Source of the DNA: Micromussa lordhowensis | Taxonomy: Eukaryota; Cnidaria; Anthozoa; Scleractinia; Lobophylliidae | Direction: 5' to 3' | Length of the DNA: 64,000 nucleotides | Assembly (NCBI GenBank): GCA_964020085.1 | Contig: OZ026604.1 | Span: 24,893,427 to 24,957,426, forward strand | In this document: in pieces, positions 20,761 through 33,840 of the stretch | Numbering within the stretch: the first letter of the stretch is position 1 | Layout of the letters: the number at the start of each line of letters is the position of its first letter | The notes under the pieces: generated by a model | What the model saw: only the letters and a program-made list of their open reading frames with translations | What the model was told of the DNA's origin: nothing | The model's database searches: none | Made by a program: the position numbers and the translations under genes

Positions 20761-23071
20761 TTTTGCTAGGTTGGCACTTCAAGAAAATCTTAGCTAGGAC
20801 ATGATGGCATTGGCGCCAGGGTGTTTTTTCTGGCCTTCTTTTTGCAGTAGTTTGCCCTGGTCCCAACTTTGCAGAATTTCAGAAAACGCGCGCTGGGGGT
20901 CCCCTTGGCAAATTTGACATAGCTCGGCTTCACGGGCACTTTAAGAGGCGCAGTTTGCAGCAAAATGTTCTGCTAGGTTGGCACTTCAAGGAAATTTTAG
21001 TTAGGACATGATGGCATTGGCGCCAGGGTGTTTTTTCTGGCCTTCTTTTTGCAGTAGTTTGCCCTGGTCCCAACTTTGCAGAATTTCAGAAAATGCGGGC
21101 TGGGGGTCCCCTTGGGAAATTTGACATAGCTCGGCTTCACGGGCACTTTAAGAGGCGCGGTTTACAGCAAAATGTTGTGCTGGGTGGGAACTGTAAGGAA
21201 ATCCTAGTTAGGACATGATGGCATTGGCGCCAGGGTGTTTTTTCTGGCCTTCTTTTTGCAGTAGTTTGCCCTGGTCCCAACTTTGCAGAATTTCAGAAAA
21301 CGCGTGCTGGGGGTCCCCTTGGCAAATTTGACATAGCTCGGCTTCATGGGCACTTTAAGAGGCGCGGTTTGCAGCAAAATCTTTTGCTAGGTTGGCACTT
21401 CAAGGAAATGTTAGTTAGGACATGATGGCATTGGCGCCAGGGTGTTTTTTCTGGCCTTCTTTTTGCAGTAGTTTGCCCTGGTCCCAACTTTGCAGAATTT
21501 CAGAAAACGCGTGCTGGGGGTCCCCTTGGCAAATTTCACATAGCTCGGCTTCACGGGCACTTTAAGAGGCGCGGTTTGCAGCAAAATGTTTTGCTAGGTT
21601 GGCACTTCAAGGAAATTTTAGTTAGGACATGATGGCATTGGCGCCAGGGTGTTTTTTCTGGCCTTCTTTTTGCAGTAGTTTGCCCTGGTCCCAACTTTGC
21701 AGAATTTCAGAAAACGCGTGCTGGGGGTGCCCTTGGCAAATTTGACATAGCTCGGCTTCACGGGCACTTTAAGAGGCGCGGTTTGCAGCAAAATGTTTTC
21801 CTAGGTTGGCAATTCAAGGAAATTTTAGTTAACACATGATGGCATTGGCGCCAGGGTGTTTTTTCTGGCCTTCTTTTTGCAGTAGTTTGCCCTGGTCCCA
21901 ACTTTGCAGAATTTCAGAAAACGCGTGCTGGGGGTCCCCTTGGCAAATTTGACATAGCTCGGCTTCACGGGCACTTTAAGAGGCGCGGTTTGCAGCAAAA
22001 TGTTCTGCTAGGTTGGCACTTCAAGGAAATTTTAGTTAGGACATGATGGTATTGGCGCCAGGGTGTTTTTTCTGGCCTTCTTTTTGCAGTAGTTTGGCCT
22101 GGTCCCAACTTTGCAGAATTTCAGAAAACGCGCGCTGGGGGTCCCCTTGGCAAATTTGACATAGCTCGGCTTCACGGGCACTTTAAGAGGCGCGGTTTGC
22201 AGCAAAATGTTCTGCTAGGTTGGCACTTTAAGGAAATCCTAGTTAGGACATGATGGCATTGGCGCCAGGGTGTTTTTTCTGGCCTTCTTTTTGCAGTAGT
22301 TTGCCCTGGTCCCAACTTTGCAGAATTTCAGAAAACGCGCGCTGGGGGGCCCTTGGCAAATTTGACATAGCTCGGCTTCACGGGCACTTTAAGAGGCGCG
22401 GCTTGCAGCAAAATGTTCTGCTAGGTTGGCGCTTTGAGGAAATCTTAGTTAGGACATAATGGCATTGGCGCCAGGGTTTTTTTTCTGGCCTTCTTTTTGC
22501 AGTAGTTTGCCCTGGTCCCAACTTTGCAGAATTTCAGAAAACGCGCGCTGGGGGTCCCCTTGGCAAATTTGACATAGCTCGGCTTCACGGGCACTTTAAG
22601 AGGCGCGGTTTGCAGCAAAATGTTCTGCTAGGATGGCACTTGAAGAAAATCTTAGCTAGGACATGATGGCATTGGCGCCAGGGTGTTTTTTCAGGCCTTC
22701 TTTTTGCACAAGTTTGCCCTGGTCCCAACTTTGCAGAATTTCAGAAAACGCGCGCTGGGGGTCCCCTTGGCAAATTTGACATAGCTCGGCTTCACGGGCA
22801 CTTTAAGAGGCGCGGTTTGCAGCAAAATGTTCTGCTAGGTTGGCACTTCAAGGAAATTCTAGTTAGGACATGATGGCATTGGCGCCAGGGTGTTTTTTCT
22901 GGCCTTCTTTTTGCAGTAGTTTGCCCTGGTCCCAACTTTGCAGAATTTCAGAAAACGCGGGCTGGGGGTCCCCTTGGCAAATTTGACATAGCTCGGCTTC
23001 ACGGGCAGTTTAAGAGGCGCGGTTTGCAGCAAAATGTTGTGCTGGGTAGGAACTTTAAGGAAATCCTAGTT
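20760..23071 (+). repeat. Monomers flanking the 15-mer, with a repeated three-monomer segment
   Basis: AAAATCTTAGCTAGG and a CGGGCTGGGG monomer with GTTGTGCTGGGT occur at about 20.78-21.20 kb and again at 22.64-23.06 kb (about 1,862 bp apart). The second pair recurs at 29.78-29.88 kb, 6,831 bp (33 monomers) later. At about 22,345 GGGGGGCCC replaces GGGGGTCCCC, a 1-bp loss. Confidence 0.75.
21280..21960 (+). repeat. Run of four consecutive CGCGTG-variant monomers
   Basis: Four monomers in a row (variant sites near 21,304, 21,511, 21,718 and 21,924) carry ACGCGTGCTGGGG in place of ACGCGCGCTGGGG. I did not note the variant elsewhere. Two of them also share TTTTGCT with TTCAAGG. This looks like a short monomer-by-monomer amplification, not a block duplication. 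Confidence 0.7.
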
Positions 23072-26000
23072 AGGACATGATGGCATTGGCGCCAGAATGT
23101 TTTTTCTGGCCTTCTTTTTGCAGTAGTTTGCCCTGGTCCCAACTTTGCAGAATTTCAGAAAACGCGCGCTGGGGGTCCCCTTGGCAAATTTGACATAGCT
23201 CGGCTTCACGGGCACTTTAAGAGGCGCGGATTGCAGCAAAATTTTCTGCTAGGTTAGCACTTTAAGGAAATTTTAGTTAGGACATGATGGCATTGGCGCC
23301 AGGGTGTTTTTTTTGGCCTTCTTTTTGCAGTAGTTTGCCCTGGTCCCAACTTTGCAGAATTTTAGAAAACGCGCGCTGGGGGTCCCCTTGGCAAATTCGC
23401 CATAGCTCGGCTTCACGGGCACTTTAAGAGGCGCGGTTTGCAGCAAAATGTTTCGCTAGGTTGGCACTTTAAGGAAATGTTAGTTAGGACATGATGGCAT
23501 TGGCGCCAGGGTGTTTTTTCTGGCCTTCTTTTTGCAGTAGTTTGCCCTGGTCCCAACTTTGCAGAATTTTAGAAAACGCGCGCTGGGGGTCCCCTTGGCA
23601 AATTCGACATAGCTCGGCTTCACGGGCACTTTAAGAGGCGCGGTTTGCAGCAAAATGTTTTGCTAGGTTGGCACTTCAAGGAAATCCTAGTTAGGACATG
23701 ATGGCATTGGCGACAGGGTGTTTTTTTGGGCCTTCTTTTTGCAGTAGTTTGCCCTGGTCCCAACTTTGCAGAATTTCAGAAAACGCGCGCTGGGGGTCCC
23801 CTTGGCAAATTTGACATAGCTCGGCTTCACGGGCACTTTAAGAGGCGCGGTTTGCAGGAAAACGTTGTGCTAGGTTGGCACTTCAAGGAAATTTAAGTTA
23901 GGACATGATGGCATTGGCGCCAGGGTGTTTTTTCTGGCCTACTTTTTGCAGTAGTTTGCCCTGGTCCCAACTTTGCAGAATTTCAGAAAACGCGCGCTGG
24001 GGGTCCCGTTGGCAAATTTGACATAGCTCGGCTTCACGGGCACTTTAAGAGGCGCGGTTTGGAGCAAAATGTTCTGCTAGGTTGGCACTTTAAGGAAATG
24101 TTAGTTAGGACATGATGGCATTGGCGCCAGGGTGTTTTTTCTGGCCTTCTTTTTGCAGTAGTTTGCCCTGGTCCCAACTTTGCAGAATTTCAGAAAACGC
24201 GCGCTGGGGGTTCCCTTGGCAAATTTGACATAGCTCGGCTTCACGGGCACTTTAAGAGGCGCGGTTTGCAGCAAAATGTTTTGCTAGGTTGGCACTTCAA
24301 GGAAATCCTAGTTAAGACATGATAGCATTGGCGCCAGGGTGTTTTTTCTGGCCTTCTTTTTGCAGTAGTTTGCCCTGGTCCCAACTTTGCAGAATTTTAG
24401 AAAACGCGCGCTGGGGGTCCCCTTGGCAAATTCGACATAGCTCGGCTTCACGGGCACTTTAAGAGGCGCGGTTTGCAGCAAAATGTTTTGCTAGGTTGGC
24501 ACTTCAAGAAAATCTTAGTTAGGACATGATGGCATTGGCGCCAGGGTGTTTTTTCTGGCCTTCTTTTTGCAGTAGTTTGCCCTGGTCCCAACTTTGCAGA
24601 ATTTAAGAAAACGCGCGCTGGGTGTCCCCTTGGCAAATTTGACATAGCTCGGCTTCACGGGCACTTTAAGAGGCGCGGTTTGCAGCAAAATGTTTTGCTA
24701 GGTTGGCACTTTAAGGAAATCCTAGTTAGGACATGATGGCATTGGCGCCAGGGTGTTTTTTCTGGCCTTCTTTTTGCAGTAGTTTGCCCTGGTCCCAACT
24801 TTGCAGAATTTCAGAAAACGCGCGCTGGGGGTCCCCTTGGCAAATTTGACATAGCTCGGCTTCACGGGCACTTTAAGAGGCGCGGTTTGCAGCAAAATGT
24901 TGTGCTAGGTTGGCACTTTAAGGAAAGGGTAGTTAGCACATGATGGCATTGGCGCCAGGGTGTTTTTTCTGGCCTTCTTTTTGCAGTAGTTTGCCCTGGT
25001 CCCAACTTTGCAGAATTTCAGAAAACGCGCGCTGGGGGTCCCCTTGGCAAATTTGACATAGCTCGGCTTCACGGGCACTTTAAGAGGCGCGGTTTGGAGC
25101 AAAATGTTTTGCTAGGTTGGCACTTTAAGGAAATTCTAGTTAGGACATGATGGCATTGGCGCCAGGGTGTTTTTTCTGGCCTTCTTTTTGCAGTAGTTTG
25201 CCCTGGTCCCAACTTTGCAGAATTTCAGAAAACGCGCGCTGGGGGTCCCCTTGGCAAATTTGACATAGCTCGGCTTCATGGGCACTTTAAGAGGCGCGGT
25301 TTGCAGCAAAATGTTCTGCTAGGTTGGCACTTCAAGAAACTGTTAGTTAGGACATGATGGCATTGGCGCCAGGGTGTTTTTTCTGGCCTTCTTTTTGCAG
25401 TAGTTTGCCCTGGTCCCAACTTTGCAGAATTTCAGAAAACGCGCGCTGGGGCTTCCCTTGGCAAATTTGACATAGCTCGGCTTCACGGGCACTTTAAGAG
25501 GCGCGGTTTGCAGCAAAATGTTCTGCTAGGTTGGCACTTTAAGGAAATGCTAGTTAGGACATGATGGCATTGGCGCCAGGGTGTTTTTTCTGGCTTTCTT
25601 TTTGCAGTAGTTTGCCCTGGTCTCAACTTTGCAGAATTTCAGAAAACGCGCGCTGAGGGTCCCCTTGGCAAATTTGACATAGCTCGGCTTCAGGGGCACT
25701 TTAAGAGGCGCGGTTTCCAGCAAAATGTTCTGCTAGGTTGGCACTTCAAGGAAATATTTGTTAGGACATGATGGCATTGGCGCCAGGGTGCTTTTTCTGG
25801 CCATCTTTTTGCAGTTGTTTTCCCTGGTCCCAACTTTGCAGAATTTCAGAAAACGCGCGCTGGGGGTCCTCTTGGCAAATTTGACATAGCTCGGCTTCAC
25901 GGGCGCTTTAAGAGGCGCGGTTTGCAGCAAAATGTTCTGCTAGGTTGGCACTTTAAGGAAATTCTAGTTAGGACATGATGGCATTGGCGCCAGGGTGTTT

Positions 26001-26176
26001 TTTCTGGCCTTCTTTTTGCAGTAGTTTGCCCTGGTCCCAACTTTGCAGAATTTCAGAAAACGCGCGCTGGGGGTTCCCTTGGCAAATTTTACATAGCTCG
26101 GCTTCACGGGCACTTTAAGAGGCGCGGTTTGCAACAAAATGTTCTGCTAGGTTGGCACTTCAAGGATATCTTAGTT
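23072..26176 (+). repeat. 15-mer HOR, copy 1 (3,105 bp)
   Basis: Fifteen monomers repeat in order at exactly 3,105 bp. Markers in order: GCCAGAATG, GCGCGGATTGC, AATTCGCCATAG, GTTTCGCTAGG, AATTCGACATAG, GGCGACAGGG with GCAGGAAAACG, GTCCCGTTGGC, TTTGGAGC, GGTGTCCCC, AAAGGGTAGTTAGC, CAAGAAACTG, GGGCTTCCC, CTTCAGGGGC with TTTCCAGC, GGAAATATTTG with GTTTTCCC, AATTTTACATAG with TTGCAACAAAA, and AAGGATATC. Identity to copy 2 is high, with a handful of single-base differences. Confidence 0.93.
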
Positions 26177-29100
26177 AGGACATGATGGCATTGGCGCCAG
26201 AATGTTTTTTCTGGCCTTCTTTTTGCAGTAGTTTGCCCTGGTCCCAACTTTGCAGAATTTCAGAAAACGCGCGCTGGGGGTCCCCTTGGCAAATTTGACA
26301 TAGCTCGGCTTCACGGGCACTTTAAGAGGCGCGGATTGCAGCAAAATTTTCTGCTAGGTTAGCACTTTAAGGAAATTTTAGTTAGGACATGATGGCATTG
26401 GCGCCAGGGTGTTTTTTCTGGCCTTCTTTTTGCAGTAGTTTGCCCTGGTCCCAACTTTGCAGAATTTTAGAAAACGCGCGCTGGGGGTCCCCTTGGCAAA
26501 TTCGCCATAGCTCGGCTTCACGGGCACTTTAAGAGGCGCGGTTTGCAGCAAAATGTTTCGCTAGGTTGGCACTTTAAGGAAATGTTAGTTAGGACATGAT
26601 GGCATTGGCGCCAGGGTGTTTTTTCTGGCCTTCTTTTTGCAGTAGTTTGCCCTGGTCCCAACTTTGCAGAATTTTAGAAAACGCGCGCTGGGGGTCCCCT
26701 TGGCAAATTCGACATAGCTCGGCTTCACGGGCACTTTAAGAGGCGCGGTTTGCAGCAAAATGTTTTGCTAGGTTGGCACTTCAAGGAAATCCTAGTTAGG
26801 ACATGATGGCATTGGCGACAGGGTGTTTTTTCTGGCCTTATTTTTGCAGTATTTTGCCCTGGTCCCAACTTTGCAGAATTTCAGAAAACGCGCGCTGGGG
26901 GTCCCCTTGGCAAATTTGACATAGCTCGGCTTCACGGGCACTTTAAGAGGCGCGGTTTGCAGGAAAACGTTGTGCTAGGTTGGCACTTCAAGGAAATTTA
27001 AGTTAGGACATGATGGCATTGGCGCCAGGGTGTTTTTTCTGGCCTACTTTTTGCAGTAGTTTGCCCTGGTCCCAACTTTGCAGAATTTCAGAAAACGCGC
27101 GCTGGGGGTCCCGTTGGCAAATTTGACATAGCTCGGCTTCACGGGCACTTTAAGAGGCGCGGTTTGGAGCAAAATGTTCTGCTAGGTTGGCACTTTAAGG
27201 AAATGTTAGTTAGGACATGATGGCATTGGCGCCAGGGTGTTTTTTCTGGCCTTCTTTTTGCAGTAGTTTGCCCTGGTCCCAACTTTGCAGAATTTCAGAA
27301 AACGCGCGCTGGGGGTTCCCTTGGCAAATTTGACATAGCTCGGCTTCACGGGCACTTTAAGAGGCGCGGTTTGCAGCAAAATGTTTTGCTAGGTTGGCAC
27401 TTCAAGGAAATCCTAGTTAAGACATGATAGCGTTGGCGCCAGGGTGTTTTTTCTGGCCTTCTTTTTGCAGTAGTTTGCCCTGGTCCCAACTTTGCAGAAT
27501 TTTAGAAAACGCGCGCTGGGGGTCCCCTTGGCAAATTCGACATAGCTCGGCTTCACGGGCACTTTAAGAGGCGCGGTTTGCAGCAAAATGTTTTGCTAGG
27601 TTGGCACTTCAAGAAAATCTTAGTTAGGACATGATGGCATTGGCGCCAGGGTGTTTTTTCTGGCCTTCTTTTTGCAGTAGTTTGCCCTGGTCCCAACTTT
27701 GCAGAATTTAAGAAAACGCGCGCTGGGTGTCCCCTTGGCAAATTTGACATAGCTCGGCTTCACGGGCACTTTAAGAGGCGCGGTTTGCAGCAAAATGTTT
27801 TGCTAGGTTGGCACTTTAAGGAAATCCTAGTTAGGACATGATGGCATTGGCGCCAGGGTGTTTTTTCTGGCCTTCTTTTTGCAGTAGTTTGCCCTGGTCC
27901 CAACTTTGCAGAATTTCAGAAAACGCGCGCTGGGGGTCCCCTTGGCAAATTTGACATAGCTCGGCTTCACGGGCACTTTAAGAGGCGCGGTTTGCAGCAA
28001 AATGTTGTGCTAGGTTGGCACTTTAAGGAAAGGGTAGTTAGCACATGATGGCATTGGCGCCAGGGTGTTTTTTCTGGCCTTCTTTTTGCAGTAGTTTGCC
28101 CTGGTCCCAACTTTGCAGAATTTCAGAAAACGCGCGCTGGGGGTCCCCTTGGCAAATTTGACATAGCTCGGCTTCACGGGCACTTTAAGAGGCGCGGTTT
28201 GGAGCAAAATGTTTTGCTAGGTTGGCACTTTAAGGAAATTCTAGTTAGGACATGATGGCATTGGCGCCAGGGTGTTTTTTCTGGCCTTCTTTTTGCAGTA
28301 GTTTGCCCTGGTCCCAACTTTGCAGAATTTCAGAAAACGCGCGCTGGGGGTCCCCTTGGCAAATTTGACATAGCTCGGCTTCATGGGCACTTTAAGAGGC
28401 GCGGTTTGCAGCAAAATGTTCTGCTAGGTTGGCACTTCAAGAAACTGTTAGTTAGGACATGATGGCATTGGCGCCAGGGTGTTTTTTCTGGCCTTCTTTT
28501 TGCAGTAGTTTGCCCTGGTCCCAACTTTGCAGAATTTCAGAAAACGCGCGCTGGGGCTTCCCTTGGCAAATTTGACATAGCTCGGCTTCACGGGCACTTT
28601 AAGAGGCGCGGTTTGCAGCAAAATGTTCTGCTAGGTTGGCACTTTAAGGAAATGCTAGTTAGGACATGATGGCATTGGCGCCAGGGTGTTTTTTCTGGCT
28701 TTCTTTTTGCAGTAGTTTGCCCTGGTCTCAACTTTGCAGAATTTCAGAAAACGCACGCTGAGGGTCCCCTTGGCAAATTTGACATAGCTCGGCTTCAGGG
28801 GCACTTTAAGAGGCGCGGTTTCCAGCAAAATGTTCTGCTAGGTTGGCACTTCAAGGAAATATTTGTTAGGACATGATGGCATTGGCGCCAGGGTGCTTTT
28901 TCTGGCCATCTTTTTGCAGTTGTTTTCCCTGGTCCCAACTTTGCAGAATTTCAGAAAACGCGCGCTGGGGGTCCTCTTGGCAAATTTGACATAGCTCGGC
29001 TTCACGGGCGCTTTAAGAGGCGCGGTTTGCAGCAAAATGTTCTGCTAGGTTGGCACTTTAAGGAAATTCTAGTTAGGACATGATGGCATTGGCGCCAGGG

Positions 29101-29305
29101 TGTTTTTTCTGGCCTTCTTTTTGCAGTAGTTTGCCCTGGTCCCAACTTTGCAGAATTTCAGAAAACGCGCGCTGGGGGTTCCCTTGGCAAATTTTACATA
29201 GCTCGGCTTCACGGGCACTTTAAGAGGCGCGGTTTGCAACAAAATGTTCTGCTAGGTTGGCACTTCAAGGATATCTTAGTTAGGACATGATGGCATTGGC
29301 GCCAG
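26177..29305 (+). repeat. 15-mer HOR, copy 2
   Basis: It repeats all fifteen markers of copy 1. Observed differences include TTTTTTCTGG for TTTTTTTTGG at about 26,415, CTTATTTTTGCAGTATTTTG near 26,840, GATAGCGTTGG for GATAGCATTGG at about 27,430, and ACGCACGC for ACGCGCGC at about 28,753. The match ends at 29,306, where GCCAGGGTG replaces the GCCAGAATG that begins copy 2. Confidence 0.93.
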
Positions 29306-32300
29306 GGTGTTTTTTCTGGCCTTCTTTTTGCAGTAGTTTGCCCTGGTCCCAACTTTGCAGAATTTCAGAAAACGCGCGCTGAGGGTCCCCTTGAGAAATT
29401 TGACATAGCTCGGCTTCACGGGCACTTTAAGACGCGCGGTTTGCAGCTAAATGTTCTGCTAGGTTGGCACTTCAAGGAAATCCTAGTTAGGACATGATGG
29501 CATTGGCGCCAGGGTGTTTTTTCTGGCCTTCTTTTTGCAGTAGTTTGCCCTGGTCCCAACTTTGCAGAATTTCAGAAAACGCGCGCTGGGGGTCCCCTTG
29601 GCAAATTTGACATAGCTCGGCTTCACGGGCACTTTAAGAGGCGCGGTTTGCAGCAAAATGTTCTGCTAGGTTTGCACTTCAAGGAAATTTTCACTAGGAC
29701 ATGATGGCATTGGCGCCAGGGTGTTTTTTCTGGCCTTCTTTTTGCAGTAGTTTGCCCTGGTCCCAACTTTGCAGAATTTCAGAAAACGCGGGCTGGGGGC
29801 CCCTTGGCAAATTTGACATAGCTCGGCTTCACGGGCACTTTAAGAGGCGCGGTTTGCAGCAAAATGTTGTGCTGGGTGGGAACTTTAAGGAAATTTTAGT
29901 TCGAACATGATGGCATTGGCGCCAGGGTGTTTTTTCTGGCCTTCTTTTTGCAGTAGTTTGCCCTGGTCCCAACTTTGCAGAATTTCAGAAAACGCGCGCT
30001 GGGGGTCCCCTTGGCAAATTTGACATAGCTCGGCTTCACGGGCACTTTAAGAGGCGCGGATTGCAGCAAAATGTTCTGCTAGGTTAGCACTTTAAGGAAA
30101 TTTTAGTTAGGACATGATGGCATTGGCGCCAGGGTGTTTTTTCTGGCCTTCTTTTTGCAGTAGTTTGCCCTGGTCCCAACTTTGCAGAATTTTAGAAAAC
30201 GCGCGCTGGGGGTCCCCTTGGCAAATTCGCCATAGCTCGGCTTCACGGGCACTTTAAGAGGCGCGGTTTGCAGCAAAATGTTTTGCTAGGTTGGCACTTT
30301 AAGGAAATGTTAGTTAGGACATGATGGCATTGGCGCCAGGGTGTTTTTTCTGGCCTTCTTTTTGCAGTAGTTTGCCCTGGTCCCAACTTTGCAGAATTTT
30401 AGAAAACGCGCGCTGGGGGTCCCCTTGGCAAATTCGACATAGCTCGGCTTCACGGGCACTTTAAGAGGCGCGGTTTGCAGCAAAATGTTCTGCTAGGTTG
30501 GCACTTTAAGGAAATTTTAGTTAGGACATGATGGCATTGGCGCCAGGGTGTTTTTTCTGGCCTTCTTTTTGCAGTAGTTTGCCCTGGTCCCAACTTTGCA
30601 GAATTTCAGAAAACGCGCGCTGGGGGTCCCCTTGGCAAATTTGACATAGCTCGGCTTCACGGGCACTTTAAGAGGCGCGGTTTGCAGCAAAATGTTTTGC
30701 TAGGTTGGCACTTCAAGGAAATCCTAGTTAGGACATGATGGCATTGGCGACAGGGTGTTTTTTTGGGCCTTCTTTTTGCAGTAGTTTGCCCTGGTCCCAA
30801 CTTTGCAGAATTTCAGAAAACGCGCGCTGGGGGTCCCCTTGGCAAATTTGACATAGCTCGGCTTCACGGGCACTTTAAGAGGCGCGGTTTGCAGGAAAAC
30901 GTTGTGCTAGGTTGGCACTTCAAGGAAATTTTAGTTAGGACATGATGGCATTGGCGCCAGGGTGTTTTTTCTGGCCTTCTTTTTGCAGTAGTTTGCCCTG
31001 GTCCCAACTTTGCAGAATTTCAGAAAACGCGCGATGGGGGTCCCGTTGGCAAATTTGACATAGCTCGGCTTCACGGGCACTTTAAGAGGCGCGGTTTGGA
31101 GCAAAATGTTCTGCTAGGTTGGCACTTTAAGGAAATGTTAGTTAGGACATGATGGCATTGGCGCCAGGGTGTTTTTTCTGGCCTTCTTTTTGCAGTAGTT
31201 TGCCCTGGTCCCAACTTTGCAGAATTTCAGAAAACGCGCGCTGGGGGTCCCCTTGGCAAATTTGACATAGCTCGGCTTCACGGGCACTTTAAGAGGCGCG
31301 GTTTGCAGCAAAATGTTTTGCTAGGTTGGCACTTCAAGGAAATCCTAGTTAGGACATGATAGCATTGGCGCCAGGGTGTTTTTTCTGGCCTTCTTTTTGC
31401 AGTAGTTTGCCCTGGTCCCAACTTTGCAGAATTTTAGAAAACGCGCGCTGGGGGTCCCCTTGGCAAATTCGACATAGCTCGGCTTCACGGGCACTTTAAG
31501 AGGCGCGGTTTGCAGCAAAATGTTTTGCTAGGTTGGCACTTCAAGAAAATCTTAGTTAGGACATGATGGCATTGGCGCCAGGGTGTTTTTTCTGGCCTTC
31601 TTTTTGCAGTAGTTTGCCCTGGTCCCAACTTTGCAGAATTTCAGAAAACGCGCGCTGGGTGTCCCCTTGGCAAATTTGACATAGCTCGGCTTCACGGGCA
31701 CTTTAAGAGGCGCGGTTTGCAGCAAAATGTTCTGCTAGGTTGGCACTTTAAGGAAATCCTAGTTAGGACATGATGGCATTGGCGCCAGGGTGTTTTTTCT
31801 GGCCTTCTTTTTGCAGTAGTTTGCCCTGGTCCCAACTTTGCAGAATTTCAGAAAACGCGCGCTGGGGGTCTCCTTGGCAAATTTGACATAGCTCGGCTTC
31901 ACGGGCACTTTAAGAGGCGCGGTTTGCAGCAAAACGTTCTGCTAGGTTGGCACTTGAAGGAAATTGTAGTTAGAACATGATGGCATTGGCGCCAGGGTGT
32001 TTTTTCTGGCCTTCTTTTTGCAGTAGTTTGCCCTGGTCCCAACTTTGCAGAATTTCAGAAAACGCGCGCTGGGGGTCCCCTTGGCAAATTTGACATAGCT
32101 CGGCTTCACGGGCACTTTAAGAGGCGCGGTTTGCAGCAAAATGTTGTGCTAGGTTGGCACTTTAAGGAAAGGGTAGTTAGCACATGATGGCATTGGCGCC
32201 AGGGTGTTTTTTCTGGCCTTCTTTTTGCAGTAGTTTGCCCTGGTCCCAACTTTGCAGAATTTCAGAAAACGCGCGCTGGGGGTCCCCTTGGCAAATTTGA

Positions 32301-33840
32301 CATAGCTCGGCTTCACGGGCACTTTAAGAGGCGCGGTTTGGAGCAAAATGTTTTGCTAGGTTGGCACTTTAAGGAAATTCTAGTTAGGACATGATGGCAT
32401 TGGCGCCAGGGTGTTTTTTCTGGCCTTCTTTTTGCAGTAGTTTGCCCTGGTCCCAACTTTGCAGAATTTCAGAAAACGCGCGCTGGGGGTCCCCTTGGCA
32501 AATTTGACATAGCTCGGCTTCATGGGCACTTTAAGAGGCGCGGTTTGCAGCAAAATGTTCTGCTAGGTTGGCACTTCAAGAAACTGTTAGTTAGGACATG
32601 ATGGCATTGGCGCCAGGGTGTTTTTTCTGGCCTTCTTTTTGCAGTAGTTTGCCCTGGTCCCAACTTTGCAGAATTTCAGAAAACGCGCGCTGGGGCTTCC
32701 CTTGGCAAATTTGACATAGCTCGGCTTCACGGGCACTTTAAGAGGCGCGGTTTGCAGCAAAATGTTCTGCTAGGTTGGCACTTTAAGGAAATGCTAGTTA
32801 GGACATGATGGCATTGGCGCCAGGGTGTTTTTTCTGGCTTTCTTTTTGCAGTAGTTTGCCCTGGTCTAAACTTTGCAGAATTTCAGAAAACGCGCGCTGA
32901 GGGTCCCCTTGGCAAATTTGACATAGCTCGGCTTCACGGGCACTTTAAGAGGCGCGGTTTGCAGCAAAATGTTTTGCTAGGTTGGCACTTCAAGGAAATC
33001 CTTGTTAGGACATGATGGCATTGGCGCCAGGGTGCTTTTTCTGGCCATCTTTTTGCAGTTGTTTTCCCTGGTCCCAACTTTGCAGAATTTCAGAAAACGC
33101 GCGCTGGGGGTCCCCTTGGCAAATTTGACATAGCTCGGCTTCACGGGCGCTTTAAGAGGCGCGGTTTGCAGCAAAATGTTCTGCTAGGTTGGCACTTTAA
33201 GGAAATTGTAGTTAGGACATGATGGCATTGGCGCCAGGGTGTTTTTTCTGGCCTTCTTTTTGCAGTAGTTTGCCCTGGTCCCAACTTTGCAGAATTTCAG
33301 AAAACGCGCGCTGGGGGTTTCCTTGGCAAATTTTACATAGCTCGGCTTCACGGGCACTTTAAGAGGCGCGGTTTGCAACAAAATGTTCTGCTAGGTTGGC
33401 ACTTCAAGGATATCTTAGTTAAAACATGATGGCATTGGCGCCAGGGTGTTTTTTCTGGCCTTCTTTTTGCAGTAGTTTGCCCTGGTCCCAACTTTGCAGA
33501 ATTTCCGAAAACGCGCGCTGAGGGTCCCCTTGAGAAATTTGACATAGCTCGGCTTCACGGGCACTTTAAGACGCGCGGTTTGCAGCTAAATGTTTTGCTA
33601 GGTTGGCACTTCAAGGAAATGCTAGTTAGGACATGATGGCATTGGCGCCAGGGTGTTTTTTCTGGCCTTCTTTTTGCAGTAGTTTGCCCTGGTCCCAACT
33701 TTGCAGAATTTCAGAAAACGCGCGCTGGGGGTCCCCTTGGCAAATTTGACATAGCTCGGCTTCACGGGCACTTTAAGAGGCGCGGTTTGCAGCAAAATGT
33801 TCTGCTAGGTTTGCACTTCAACGAAATTCTAACTAGGACA
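29306..33840 (+). repeat. Expanded third derivative of the 15-mer, with two extra monomers
   Basis: The marker order of the 15-mer recurs from about 30,050 to 33,420, but two monomers are inserted: one at about 30,480-30,690 between the AATTCGACATAG and GGCGACAGGG monomers, and one at about 31,870-32,140 (TCTCCTTGGC, AAAACGTTCTGC). Offsets to copy 2 therefore step from 3,725 to 4,139 bp. Beyond the 15-mer, the CTTGAGAAATT with AAGACGCGCGG and GCAGCTAAATG monomer and the TTTGCACTTC monomer also recur (29,391 and 33,530, offset 4,139). The higher-order unit here is therefore 20 monomers long at its end. Confidence 0.85.

Noticed and set aside
23072..29305. 15-mer duplication as a pure assembly artefact
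   Set aside because: The two copies differ at several single bases (for example near 26,415, 26,840, 27,430 and 28,753), so they are not one sequence entered twice. The 827-bp perfect duplication at 12.6-14.3 kb is the only block for which an artefact remains a serious alternative.
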